This document shows, piece after piece, positions 51,777 to 60,520 of a stretch of 64,000 nt of DNA (its first letter is position 1; every line of letters starts with the position of its first letter). A program made the translations under genes and the position numbers. The stretch lies in assembly GCF_006334915.2 (NCBI RefSeq), contig NZ_VDMA02000007.1, forward strand, positions 186,001-250,000. The letters run 5' to 3'. Under the pieces are notes generated by a model. That model was not told the origin of the DNA. It did not search any database and saw nothing but the letters and a program-made list of their open reading frames with translations. The DNA is from Microbispora catharanthi. Lineage in GTDB: Bacteria; Actinomycetota; Actinomycetes; Streptosporangiales; Streptosporangiaceae.

Positions 51777-54293
51777 GTGCCGGCGCTTGAGACCCCTGGT
51801 CCGGAACCTCGCATCTGGGGAAGTCGCATTCCGCTTCGCAACGCGAACTTCACGGGCCGCGAGGCGGCTCTCCGTGAGTTGCGCGAGCAGATGTTCGAGG
51901 GGCCGACCGCGATCCTCCCGCATACTCTGCGCGGCATGGGGGGCGTCGGCAAGACGCAGCTCGTCATCGAATACGCGCATCGGTTCAAGGGCGACTACGA
52001 CGTCGTCTGGTGGATCGCCTCCGACATCCCCCTGCTCATTCCCGGCGCGCTGGGCGCGCTGGCGGAGAAGCTGGGCCTCCCGCCCGCCAAGGTCGTCGGC
52101 ATCGACGAGGCGAGTCGTTCCGTGCTGGACGCTCTGCGCAGGGGCGACCCCTACAAGCGCTGGCTCCTGATCTTCGACAACGTCAACAAGGCCGAGGACA
52201 TCATGGAGCTGATCCCGGCCGGGCGACCGGAACAGGGACATGTACTGATCACCTCGCGCAACCCTCGCTGGGAGGGCGTCGCCAACACCATGGTGATCGA
52301 CGTCTTCGATCGCGAGGAGAGCATCGAATTCCTCGGCAAGCGCGCCGGGAGGATGACGCCGGAGGAGGCCAGGCAGCTCGCCCACGAGCTCGGCGATCTC
52401 CCGCTGGCCCTGGAGCAGGCCGGGGCGTTGCAGGTGGAAACGGGCATGTCCACCGAGGAGTACCTGGATCTGCTGCGCAGGCAGCCGCTCGAGGTGATGG
52501 ACGAGAACCAGCCGATGGAGTACCCGCGGTCGATGACCGCGGCGTGGCGTCTGTCGATCAACGCCCTCGAGGACCAGCTGCCGGAGGCCCTGCAGGTTCT
52601 CAGGTGCGCCGCCTTCTTCGGCCCCGAGCCGATTCCCATCGACCTGTTCCGCTGGGGAAGCTCCGGGGGTGTGGGCCCGCTGCTCGCCCCCATCCTCGGC
52701 AACCCGATCCTCCGCACGCGGGCGCTTCGCGCGATCAACAACTTCGCCCTCGGGCGGATCGACGACCGCGCCATCCAGATCCACCGGCTGGTCCAGAGGC
52801 TGCTCAGGGCCGACCTCGAGCCTGAGCAGAAGCAGGTGTACGTACGCGAGGCGCAGATGCTGCTCGCCGCCGCGAGCGGGCTCCAGCCGGAGGACGAGGC
52901 CAACTGGGGCGTCTTCAGCAGGTTCGTGCCCCATCTCGACCCCGTCGGCGCCGCGACCACGACGAACGGCCGACTGCGCGATCTCGCCCTCAACGTCGTC
53001 CGCTACCTCTACCTCATCGGTGACACGGAGTCGGCCCGGAGCTTCGCGGCCAGGTTCAGGGACGACTGGAGCCACTTGTCCGGCGTGGACGACCGCCACG
53101 TCCTGACCGCGGAACACCACCTGGCCAACAGCCTCCGGCAGGACGGGCGTTTCGACGAGGCGTTCACCCTCCTCGAGGGGACGCTGAAACGGGGGCGGCG
53201 CGTTCTCGGCGAGGACGACGACGTGGTGCTGCTCCTGACCAACTCGTTCGGGGCCAGCCTGCGGGCCAAGGGCATGTTCAGGGAGGCCGTCGCCCACGAC
53301 GAGGACTCACGGCGCCGGCATGCGAAGAAGTACGGGGAGGACGACCCCCGCACCTTGCGCACGATCAACAACCTGGCCCTCGGCTACGCGCTCGTGAGCG
53401 ACTACGACAAGGCGGTCGAGCTCCAGACGCAGGTCCACGAGGTTCGCAACAGGCCGGGAGTCGGCAGCAAGCTGGACCTGCTCGTCTCCTTGGGAGGCCT
53501 GTGCCAGGCCGTCCGCCTGAACGGGGATTACCAGGCGGCGTACTACCTCGGCGTCGACGCCCTGGAGTACGGCAGGGGCGAAGTAGGCGTGGACCACGTC
53601 CACACCTTGGCGGTCGCGGTCGACCTCGCCATCGCCATGCGACGGCTGGGCCGGATCGAGGACGCGCTGGAACTGGCCCGCGACACCTACAACCGGTATG
53701 AGTCGATCCTGACGGCCGCTCACCCGCACACGGTGTCGGCGGCGATTTGCCTGGCCAACGCGCTGCGGACCGACGGCCGGCTCAAGGACGCCCTGGCGTT
53801 GACCCGGGTCATCGCGGACGGATTGCCGCGCATCTACGGGCCCGGCCACCCGTTCACGGTGGCGGCGCGCGGCAACCTCGCCCTTCTGCAGCGCGTCAAC
53901 GGCGACCCGGCGGCGGCCAGGACGCTCAACGAGCACGTCCTCGAGAGCCTCGACGAGACCCTGGGCCGAAAGCACCACTACTCGTTGACCGTCGCCATGA
54001 ACCTGGCCAATGATCGGCACGAGCTCGGTGAGCACGAAGCGGCACTCGATCTGGACACGCAGACCCACGCACTCCTGCAGGAGCTGCTCGGCGCCGAGCA
54101 TCCGATGACCCTCGGGTCGGCCGCGAACCTGACCGACAGCCTGAGGACGGCGGGCAAGACCGAGGACGCGCACGCCCTTCACAGGGCGACACTCGCCGTC
54201 TACGACAGGAGACTGGGCGTCCGGCATCCCGACACCGTCCTGGCGAGGTCGGGCGGCCGCCTGGACTTCGACTTCGATCCCCCTCGCTTCTGA
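51777..54293 (+). CDS. fxsT: FxSxx-system tetratricopeptide protein, FxsT-like (NB-ARC + TPR)
   Basis: 838 residues. N-terminal NB-ARC-like NTPase with Walker A GMGGVGKT at 53-60, Walker B region WLLIFDNVNK and GLPLALEQAGA-like (GDLPLALEQAG). The rest, from about 400, is a run of TPR repeats (for example FDEAFTLLEGTLKRGRRVLG and YDKAVELQTQVHEV). The C-terminus is FDFDPPRF. GTG start at 51777 after AGGAGGACG. The exact role of FxsT in the pathway is unknown; signalling or an adaptor for the maturation complex is possible. Confidence 0.85.
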   Translation: MPALETPGPEPRIWGSRIPLRNANFTGREAALRELREQMFEGPTAILPHTLRGMGGVGKTQLVIEYAHRFKGDYDVVWWIASDIPLLIPGALGALAEKLGLPPAKVVGIDEASRSVLDALRRGDPYKRWLLIFDNVNKAEDIMELIPAGRPEQGHVLITSRNPRWEGVANTMVIDVFDREESIEFLGKRAGRMTPEEARQLAHELGDLPLALEQAGALQVETGMSTEEYLDLLRRQPLEVMDENQPMEYPRSMTAAWRLSINALEDQLPEALQVLRCAAFFGPEPIPIDLFRWGSSGGVGPLLAPILGNPILRTRALRAINNFALGRIDDRAIQIHRLVQRLLRADLEPEQKQVYVREAQMLLAAASGLQPEDEANWGVFSRFVPHLDPVGAATTTNGRLRDLALNVVRYLYLIGDTESARSFAARFRDDWSHLSGVDDRHVLTAEHHLANSLRQDGRFDEAFTLLEGTLKRGRRVLGEDDDVVLLLTNSFGASLRAKGMFREAVAHDEDSRRRHAKKYGEDDPRTLRTINNLALGYALVSDYDKAVELQTQVHEVRNRPGVGSKLDLLVSLGGLCQAVRLNGDYQAAYYLGVDALEYGRGEVGVDHVHTLAVAVDLAIAMRRLGRIEDALELARDTYNRYESILTAAHPHTVSAAICLANALRTDGRLKDALALTRVIADGLPRIYGPGHPFTVAARGNLALLQRVNGDPAAARTLNEHVLESLDETLGRKHHYSLTVAMNLANDRHELGEHEAALDLDTQTHALLQELLGAEHPMTLGSAANLTDSLRTAGKTEDAHALHRATLAVYDRRLGVRHPDTVLARSGGRLDFDFDPPRF

Positions 54294-54321
54294 CTCCGCC
54301 CGCGCGACCCCGGCCTCGCCC

Positions 54322-55635
54322 TCAGTCGAAGCCGGGATTGCGCTCCAGCCACCGGCGCCGATGCTCCTGGGACACCCGGCGCACGGCGGAGGCCACGGTC
54401 GCGGGCACGTGATCCGCGGACCAGGACTCCAGCGTCTTGAGCATCACCGAGACGAAGATCCTGCCTTCGTGGTTCAGGTCGCCGGTGTCGAGGAGCGTGG
54501 TCGCGACCAGTTCGGCCGCCTCCCGCCAGCGGGCGAACTCGAAATGCGCCGCCTCGGCCGCCTCCCCGGCCTGCAGGTGGCGTTGCCGGCGCCAGAACCG
54601 GGTGACGCCGAGGAACGCGTAGCTGCCCTGGAGCAGCCCCTCGACCGGCCGCGGGTCCTCCCGCCAGGGCGCGTAGTAGCGGGTGCCCCGATCGGGACCG
54701 ATGAGCCGGACGATGTCGAGGACGGCGCACAGCTTGACGTGCTGCACCTCGTGCGTGAGCGTCAGCGCGGTCATGAGACGGTCCCGCGTGAACGACAGCG
54801 CGACACAGCCGAACGTCTCCCGGGAGCTCGCGCTGCGCAGCCCGACGGGCACGGGCGTCAACGGGGTGATCGTGGTCACGAGGGACCGGACCTCCTCGGC
54901 CGGCACGGGGTGATGCTCGGTGAGGAGCCCCCACGCGTCGTCCAGAGCTTCACGCCAGCCGGCCACGACGTCGCCGGGCAGCCGGTCCTCCAGGTCCTCC
55001 CCGGGCATCCGCGCCGGGTGCAGGTCGTCCAGGAGGAGGGAGATCCGCGTGTCGGTGTCTCCGAGCCCGAGCGTCCGCATGCCGAGCCAGCCGGGCGCGT
55101 CACAGGACGCGTCGGCGGGTATGCGGATCCGCTCCTCGCCCACCTCCACGAGAGCCCTGCCGTGCTCGACCGTGACCATGCCCATCCGGTCGGTCGCCAC
55201 CGAGGTCGTGGAGCCCACCGTCGGAAGGAGGACCCGGCCCGCCATGGTCGGGACCCGTATCCGGCAGGGCCGTCCGGTCCGTACGGCGATCGCGGCCACC
55301 ACGGCGGCGAGCTGCCCGGGGCGGGCGCACGACGCGCCCGCCCGCAGATCGCGGATGGTGCTCAGCGCCCACGCGGAGACGGCGGGGTTGGAGACGACGT
55401 CGATGGCGATCGCGGGGTGGCGGCGCAGGAAGTGCGTCAGCAGATCGTAGGCCTGCGCCGTGATCGGGGCGTCGGGGTGATCGATGCCGCGGGTGAGACG
55501 CTCGATGCCCCACAGGAGGAGCGCCTGCTTGCTGCGCTGGGCCGCGACGAGCTCGCGGAGTATCTCCGGCGTGGAATCCCCGGTGGCGAGGAGCATGAGG
55601 GCGTCCTCGGACAGCTCGTGGCAGGGAAGGCTCAT
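54322..55635 (-). CDS. HExxH-motif peptide hydroxylase-like protein (aKG-HExxH type)
   Basis: 437 residues. HEVQH at His295-His299 in ALTLTHEVQHVKL, near GPDRGTRYYAPWREDPRP, a pattern of the TIGR04267-type family associated with RiPP clusters. Known members with this motif act as iron- and 2-oxoglutarate-dependent peptide beta-hydroxylases rather than proteases. The N-terminal 250 residues are of mixed sequence. The ATG overlaps the maturase stop (ATGA), so the two are made together. Here it is separate from the maturase; in some systems the two parts are fused. Confidence 0.82.
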   Translation of the reverse strand: MSLPCHELSEDALMLLATGDSTPEILRELVAAQRSKQALLLWGIERLTRGIDHPDAPITAQAYDLLTHFLRRHPAIAIDVVSNPAVSAWALSTIRDLRAGASCARPGQLAAVVAAIAVRTGRPCRIRVPTMAGRVLLPTVGSTTSVATDRMGMVTVEHGRALVEVGEERIRIPADASCDAPGWLGMRTLGLGDTDTRISLLLDDLHPARMPGEDLEDRLPGDVVAGWREALDDAWGLLTEHHPVPAEEVRSLVTTITPLTPVPVGLRSASSRETFGCVALSFTRDRLMTALTLTHEVQHVKLCAVLDIVRLIGPDRGTRYYAPWREDPRPVEGLLQGSYAFLGVTRFWRRQRHLQAGEAAEAAHFEFARWREAAELVATTLLDTGDLNHEGRIFVSVMLKTLESWSADHVPATVASAVRRVSQEHRRRWLERNPGFD

Positions 55636-56834
55636 CTCCACGCCTCCAGGTCGCGTTCCATCGTCCGCCGGATGTGGTCGATCAGAGCGCGGAGATCGGT
55701 GCAGTAGACGGACGGATTCTTGAAGCCGTTTCCCGCCCGGTAGCGGTGCGCGTAGAGGCCCGCGCCACACACCTCCACCACAGGGCAGGCCAGGCACTCC
55801 GCTGACATGGCCGTCAATCCGATCTGGCGGGCGGCGAAGCCCGGGAGGGCGAGCGCTCGATCGAGGGGGTCGGTGCGCACGTGCAGACCGGTGACGGTGG
55901 CGCCGTCGTACGCGGCCTTGAGGTAGTCGGACTGCTCGATCGAGCCGTCCGTCTCGATGACGAGGACTCCGACGGGCGACAGACCGATGCTTTCGAGGCC
56001 GGACGCGCCCCCCAGGAGCAGGTGCATGATTTCGGCGAACAGCCGGATCGACGTTCGCGGGCGCCGGTACCAGTGGTCGAAGATCTCGATCAGCCAGTCG
56101 GCGTAGGGCGTGGACGCGTCGGGGGGCCGTCCCGGCGGGGGATCGGACCAGGTGCCGTGGGGCAGCAGGAAGTCGATGCTCGGCGGCTCGAACTCCAGCA
56201 ACGCCTCGTATGTGGAGAGCGGGTCGTTCCTGAGATCGATCGTGCAGAGCAGGCCGGCGAACAGACGGCTGTGATCGGCCGTGAGCCGCCGTAACGACTC
56301 GACGACCCGGCCATGGCTCGACTCCCCGTTGCGGAAAAGCCGGTGGCGGCCGGTGGCCGTGGCGTCTCCGTCCAGGCTCACGCCTATTCGGACATTCAAT
56401 TCGTCGAATAAGGCGAGGTACTCATCGGAGAGGCGCAGCCCGTTCGTCTGAATGGTAATGCGTACGGGGCAGTCGACGCCGGTTCGCAGGATTTCGACCA
56501 GCGCCCTTATTCGTTCGGACCCGGCCAGCAGCGGTTCCCCGCCGTGGAACACGACCTCGACGGAGGACAGCCGGTGTGCGCGGACGTGCTCGCCGATCCG
56601 GCCGGCCGTCCACCTCGCCACCGCCGTGGACATGGAGCGGGGCTGGTCCACCCAGCGCGAGTCCTTGAGTTCGTACATGTAGCAGTAGCGGCACGCGAGG
56701 TCGCACCTGCTGTGGATCTTCAGCACGAAGGTCTGGAACGGCGTGGGACGCCAGCCCTCATCATGAAGTCCGGCAACGTCGAGAGTTGCTGGCCATTCCG
56801 CGCCCGGGGGGGATGCCGCGAGGTCCACTGCCAC
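55632..56834 (-). CDS. fxsB: FxsB-type radical SAM/SPASM cyclophane maturase
   Basis: 400 residues. Radical SAM motif C44-x3-C48-x2-C51 (SRCDLACRYCYMYE), FHGGEPLLAG, IQTNGLRLSDEY and GVSLDGDATATGRH. C-terminal SPASM cysteines include Cys347, Cys350, Cys356 and Cys378. The length is below the fused FxsB forms. GTG at 56834, or GTG at 56828. The ribosome-binding site is weak. Upstream is an AT-rich stretch with no other gene, a good promoter. Confidence 0.87.
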   Translation of the reverse strand: MAVDLAASPPGAEWPATLDVAGLHDEGWRPTPFQTFVLKIHSRCDLACRYCYMYELKDSRWVDQPRSMSTAVARWTAGRIGEHVRAHRLSSVEVVFHGGEPLLAGSERIRALVEILRTGVDCPVRITIQTNGLRLSDEYLALFDELNVRIGVSLDGDATATGRHRLFRNGESSHGRVVESLRRLTADHSRLFAGLLCTIDLRNDPLSTYEALLEFEPPSIDFLLPHGTWSDPPPGRPPDASTPYADWLIEIFDHWYRRPRTSIRLFAEIMHLLLGGASGLESIGLSPVGVLVIETDGSIEQSDYLKAAYDGATVTGLHVRTDPLDRALALPGFAARQIGLTAMSAECLACPVVEVCGAGLYAHRYRAGNGFKNPSVYCTDLRALIDHIRRTMERDLEAWR

Positions 56835-56976
56835 CTGTTCGCACGCGTCGGGTCGTCACGCCATGAAGTGCTCGATTTCGCTTCTAATAGTTTACGCCCG
56901 ACCGCCGAATAAAACATCTTTTTGTTGTTATGGCCGCATTACCGGGACGAGGCGGCAGTCGCAGGGCGCGGCCGTA

Positions 56977-57008
56977 AGGCCGCCCGCCATGGCCTGGTCG
57001 GGCGGCCT
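56977..57008. terminator. hairpin after the small ORF
   Basis: 10-bp arms AGGCCGCCCG and CGGGCGGCCT with a 12-base loop, 15 bp past the stop of the 57024 gene on the minus strand. Not followed by a T-run. Confidence 0.5.
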
Positions 57009-57023
57009 CTGGTGGGCCTGCGG

Positions 57024-57257
57024 TCAGTCGGCGCTGGCGGAGAGCTCGTCGAAGAGCTCCAGCGCCGCCTGACGAACGTCTGCGGGTGAGATGCCGTCTA
57101 GGGTGCTGCGGGCCTGAGCGGCGTCACGGGTCGTGGCGAAGGTGATCGCGACAGACTTGGCGGCGGCGTGACGCAGCGATCCGGTTGGCGCGCTGTCGGC
57201 CAGTGCCTCCGCGCTCGCGGCCAGGTCGAGGTTGTCTTTGCCGAACTTAGTGGTCAA
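57024..57257 (-). CDS. small helical protein, unknown
   Basis: 77 residues, Ala-rich, predicted helical (KFGKDNLDLAASAEALADSA). TTG start at 57257 has AGGAG six bases upstream. No motifs. Probably monocistronic. It lies upstream of the fxsB promoter on the same strand but separated by a hairpin, so a link to the RiPP genes is weak. Confidence 0.6.
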   Translation of the reverse strand: MTTKFGKDNLDLAASAEALADSAPTGSLRHAAAKSVAITFATTRDAAQARSTLDGISPADVRQAALELFDELSASAD

Positions 57258-57361
57258 AGCGTTCTCCTGGGATGATGGCGGCTTGGCCCATTATCCGCGA
57301 TGGCCCCCGCGCGCGGTGCGGCACCCCGCGTTGTTCGCGTGTCCCCGTCCTTTTTCGCCGT

Positions 57362-58129
57362 TCACTCCCCCGATGGGCGTCCGGCGAGGCGGCTCCGAAC
57401 GACGAGGTCGTGCAGGGCGTCGTGGGCCGACGGGGCGTCCGGCAGCGCGGAGGCGTCCCGGGCGTCCTCCAGGCGGGCGGTGAGCGCGTCGAGGTCGGCC
57501 GCGAGCCGTTCCCCGCCGGGCGCGCCGTCCGGCAGCCCGCCGTGCTCGGCCGCCCGCTTGGCCTCCACCAGGCCGGGCAGGTACGGCGGCCCGCCGTCGA
57601 GGAGCAGGGTGAGATCGGCGACGAGCTCGCCCGTACGCATGAGGTGGATGCCCGTCAGCAGCACCCGGAACGCGTAGAGCAGCGGCTTCAGCTCCCCCGT
57701 GCGGTCGGACAGCCGCCGCTGGGTGCGGGCGAAGCCGAGGTAGTGGTGGGCGTGGTGCCGGGTCAGGCAGCCCCGCGCGAGGGCGCGCATCTCCTCGTGC
57801 AGCGGGGAGGTGGTCACGACCAGCGGCGACAAGAGCTGCTCCAGCACGTAGCCGTTGCGGCCGAGCAGGAGCCGGCAGAACTTGGCGAGGTCGTGGGTCA
57901 CGAGGTCGACCTCCACGCCCTCGCGAATCCACGAGCGGGTCACGGTCTCCTCACCCGTGCGCAGCCCGACGACCTCCTCGGCCGGCAGTATGTGCACGCC
58001 CCGCAGGTCCACGTCCGAGTCCACCGAGGGGAACCCGTACAGATGCGCGCCGCTCACGGTGGCGAACGCGAGCGGGTGCCGCTCACCCGCGGCCACCTCG
58101 GGCAGCCAGGACGGCAGGACGGCGGTCAC
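57362..58129 (-). CDS. nucleotidyltransferase-superfamily protein (PF10127-like)
   Basis: 255 residues. Nucleotidyltransferase core: ATVSGAHLYGFPSVDSDVDLRGV, where GS..G..S..DxDxRG is the family pattern; the second acidic strand is EVDLVTHDLAKF. Partner helical domain follows. Function of YcgL-like proteins is unknown; some are toxin-like or modify RNA. GTG at 58129. Paralog of the next gene, 22 bp away. Confidence 0.85.
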   Translation of the reverse strand: MTAVLPSWLPEVAAGERHPLAFATVSGAHLYGFPSVDSDVDLRGVHILPAEEVVGLRTGEETVTRSWIREGVEVDLVTHDLAKFCRLLLGRNGYVLEQLLSPLVVTTSPLHEEMRALARGCLTRHHAHHYLGFARTQRRLSDRTGELKPLLYAFRVLLTGIHLMRTGELVADLTLLLDGGPPYLPGLVEAKRAAEHGGLPDGAPGGERLAADLDALTARLEDARDASALPDAPSAHDALHDLVVRSRLAGRPSGE

Positions 58130-58151
58130 GGCGCCCCTCCTTCGATCATGC

Positions 58152-58829
58152 TCATAGAGCCGACCTCCGCACGTCGATCAGGAACTCCTCCACGGCCGCC
58201 CGGTCCGGTCGTCCGGGCAGCGCGCTCCCGGGCCGCTCGTCCAGCTCGGCGAGCAGCCGCCCACGCCACTCCAGCACCTCGGGCCAGGGCGTCTCCCCCC
58301 GCCGTACGGCGAGCAGCCGGTCGCGGTGGGCGCCCACCTCGATCAGTGGCTCCCCGTGCCCGGCCAGGTGGGCGGCGCACAGCAGCAGCCGGATCATGTG
58401 CATGGCCATCTTCCAGCGCCTGACGTCGCCGCCCGGCCGGGGCGGGTCCTCCGGCCCGAGACGGCGGAACTGCCGGGCGGCCGATCCCGCGAACGCCCGC
58501 TCCGCCTTCCCAGAGAGGAACGCGCGGCGCAGCGCCAGCAGCCGCTCACCCACCGGGGTGACCAGCTCCACCAGCGGCGACCACAGGCACTCCAGCGCGG
58601 CCGGATTGCCCTCGAGCGCGAGCACGCAGAACCGCTCGACCTCCCACGAGAACTGCTCGGGCAGCGGCCCCTCCACGTGGTCCGGCGGCTTGTCGAGCCG
58701 CCAGAACAACGGAGTGGGCGTCACGAACACGCCCCGCCTGTCGACGTCCGACTGCTCGGTCTCCAGCCCGTACGCGCGCGAGCCGATGACGACCGACAGG
58801 ACGGTGCCGCCGGGGGCCATCGGGGTCAT
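58152..58829 (-). CDS. nucleotidyltransferase-superfamily protein, paralog
   Basis: 225 residues; same family as its downstream neighbour: VVIGSRAYGLETEQSDVDRRGVF. DHVEGPLPEQFSWEVERF has the second acidic strand. ATG at 58829 or 58820. The two genes are cotranscribed; divergence of the sequences is large, so the duplication is old. Confidence 0.83.
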   Translation of the reverse strand: MTPMAPGGTVLSVVIGSRAYGLETEQSDVDRRGVFVTPTPLFWRLDKPPDHVEGPLPEQFSWEVERFCVLALEGNPAALECLWSPLVELVTPVGERLLALRRAFLSGKAERAFAGSAARQFRRLGPEDPPRPGGDVRRWKMAMHMIRLLLCAAHLAGHGEPLIEVGAHRDRLLAVRRGETPWPEVLEWRGRLLAELDERPGSALPGRPDRAAVEEFLIDVRRSAL

Positions 58830-58890
58830 GTCGCCGGATCTTGTCACGAAGGTAGGCTCCCGGTCCGGGACGCGGAAAGGTAGCGATTTA

Positions 58891-60384
58891 ATGGCCGACT
58901 TCGGACATGAGCTGTGGTTCGGGGCGTTTCTCACGCCCGACGCGGCGGGGCACCACCGGATCGTCCGGCAGGCCGTGCTGGCCGACGAGATCGGGCTCGA
59001 CATCATCGGCATCCAGGACCACCCCTACCTGCCGGCGTTCCTCGACACCTGGACGCTGCTGTCCACGCTCGCGGGGCGCACCGAGCGGGTGCGGCTGTTC
59101 CCCGACGTGGTGAACCTGCCGCTGCGGCCGCCGGCGGTGCTCGCCAGGGCCGCCGCGTCCCTCGACATCCTGAGCGGGGGCCGGGTCGAGCTGGGGCTCG
59201 GCTCCGGGGCGTTCTGGGACGGCATCGCGGCCATGGGCGGCCCGCGCCACAGCCCCGGCGAGGCCGTGGACGCGCTGGAGGAGGCCATCGCGGTCCTCCG
59301 CGCGCTGTGGACCCCGGGTGACGAGGGCGTACGGCTCGACGGCAGGCACTACCGGCTGGAGGGCGCGCGGCCGGGGCCGTTCCCCCCGCATCCGATCGGG
59401 CTGTGGCTCGGCGCGTACAAGCGGCGCATGCTGGAGCTGACCGGGCGGCTCGGCGACGGATGGGTGCCCTCCTCCGGGTATGCCGCGCCCGGCGAGCTGG
59501 GCGCGATGAGCGCGATCCTGGACGCCGCGGCCGAGCGGGCCGGGCGCGACCCCGCCGGGATCCGCCGCGTCTACAACATCGAGGGCCGGTTCTCCGGCGT
59601 CGCCGGGAAGGGGTTCCTGGACGGGCCGCCGGCCCTGTGGGCCGAGCAGCTCACCGGACTCGCGCTCCGCCACGGCATGAGCGTGTTCGTGCTGGCCGTG
59701 GACGACGACAGGGACCTCAAGGTCTTCGCCGAGGAGGTCGCCCCCGCCGTACGCGAGGCGGTGTCGCGGGAGCGCGCCCGGGGGCCACGGGAGGACGCCG
59801 ACGGCCCGATCGAGCTCGCGAAGGCGACACCGGCGAGGGCGGTGCTCGACGAGGCCACCCGGCCACGGCTGCCCAAGCGGGACATCGCCGCGCTCCCGGC
59901 TCGGCAGCAGGCGAACGGCCGGCGGCTCGTGCTCATCCACGACCACCTGCGCCGGGAGCTGACCCAGATCAGGGACGCCCTGGAGCAGGTCGCCGCGGGA
60001 CGCTCCGACGCCGCCGCGCTCCGCTCCATGATCAACGAGCTCACCCTGCGGCAGAACTACTGGACGCTCGGCACGTTCTGCGCGTCGTACTGCCGCCTGC
60101 TGACCACCCACCACACCATCGAGGACGAGCACATGTTCCCGATGCTGGCGGCGGCGCAGGAGTCGCTGGCGCCGGTCGTGGCCCGCCTGGAGCAGGAGCA
60201 CGAGGTAATCGCCGGCGTGCTGACGGAGCTGGACGCCGCCCTCGTCGCGATGATCGAGGACCCGGATCGGCTCGACGCCGTGCGCGACCGGGTGGACCTG
60301 CTGTCGGACGTGCTGCTGTCGCACCTGCGCTACGAGGAGGAGGAGCTCGTGGAGCCCATCGCCCGCCTCAACCTCGACATCTGA
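58891..60384 (+). CDS. LLM flavin-dependent monooxygenase fused to hemerythrin-like domain
   Basis: 497 residues. N-terminal luciferase-like domain (about 1-300): LWFGAFLTPDA, VELGLGSGAFWDG and GWVPSSGYAAPGELG, as in F420/FMN-dependent LLM enzymes. A linker of about 40 residues follows. The C-terminal domain (about 345-497) is hemerythrin-like: LIHDHLRRE near residue 351, HHTIEDEHMFPM, EQEHEVIAG and SHLRYEEEELVEP provide the His/Glu ligands of a di-iron site. It may combine a flavin oxidation with oxygen or NO sensing, or protect against it. ATG at 58891. Divergent from the nucleotidyltransferase pair. Confidence 0.87.
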   Translation: MADFGHELWFGAFLTPDAAGHHRIVRQAVLADEIGLDIIGIQDHPYLPAFLDTWTLLSTLAGRTERVRLFPDVVNLPLRPPAVLARAAASLDILSGGRVELGLGSGAFWDGIAAMGGPRHSPGEAVDALEEAIAVLRALWTPGDEGVRLDGRHYRLEGARPGPFPPHPIGLWLGAYKRRMLELTGRLGDGWVPSSGYAAPGELGAMSAILDAAAERAGRDPAGIRRVYNIEGRFSGVAGKGFLDGPPALWAEQLTGLALRHGMSVFVLAVDDDRDLKVFAEEVAPAVREAVSRERARGPREDADGPIELAKATPARAVLDEATRPRLPKRDIAALPARQQANGRRLVLIHDHLRRELTQIRDALEQVAAGRSDAAALRSMINELTLRQNYWTLGTFCASYCRLLTTHHTIEDEHMFPMLAAAQESLAPVVARLEQEHEVIAGVLTELDAALVAMIEDPDRLDAVRDRVDLLSDVLLSHLRYEEEELVEPIARLNLDI

Positions 60385-60520
60385 GAACCCTGGACATCTG
60401 AGAACGGCTCCGAACCCCCGGCGACGGAGTGTTCACGGAGAGACGTGTTTCGCACCAAAGGACGACGCGGTTCTGGAATGATCTCGAGGAAAACCATCGG
60501 ACGTCGAGAGACCGTGACTG

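Larger units (their letters stand above)
49371..56834. other. FxSxx-type cyclophane RiPP biosynthetic locus
   Basis: A precursor (51331-51546), radical SAM/SPASM maturase (55632-56834), HExxH hydroxylase-like protein (54322-55635), NB-ARC/TPR FxsT-like protein (51777-54293) and nSTAND-TPR ATPase (49371-51344). The precursor and FxsT-like genes diverge from 51547-51776, while the modifying enzymes read towards them. In this family the maturase joins a ring carbon of Phe to the backbone of Ser in an F-x-S motif. The MFS and the small membrane protein on the left may belong too. Confidence 0.8.
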
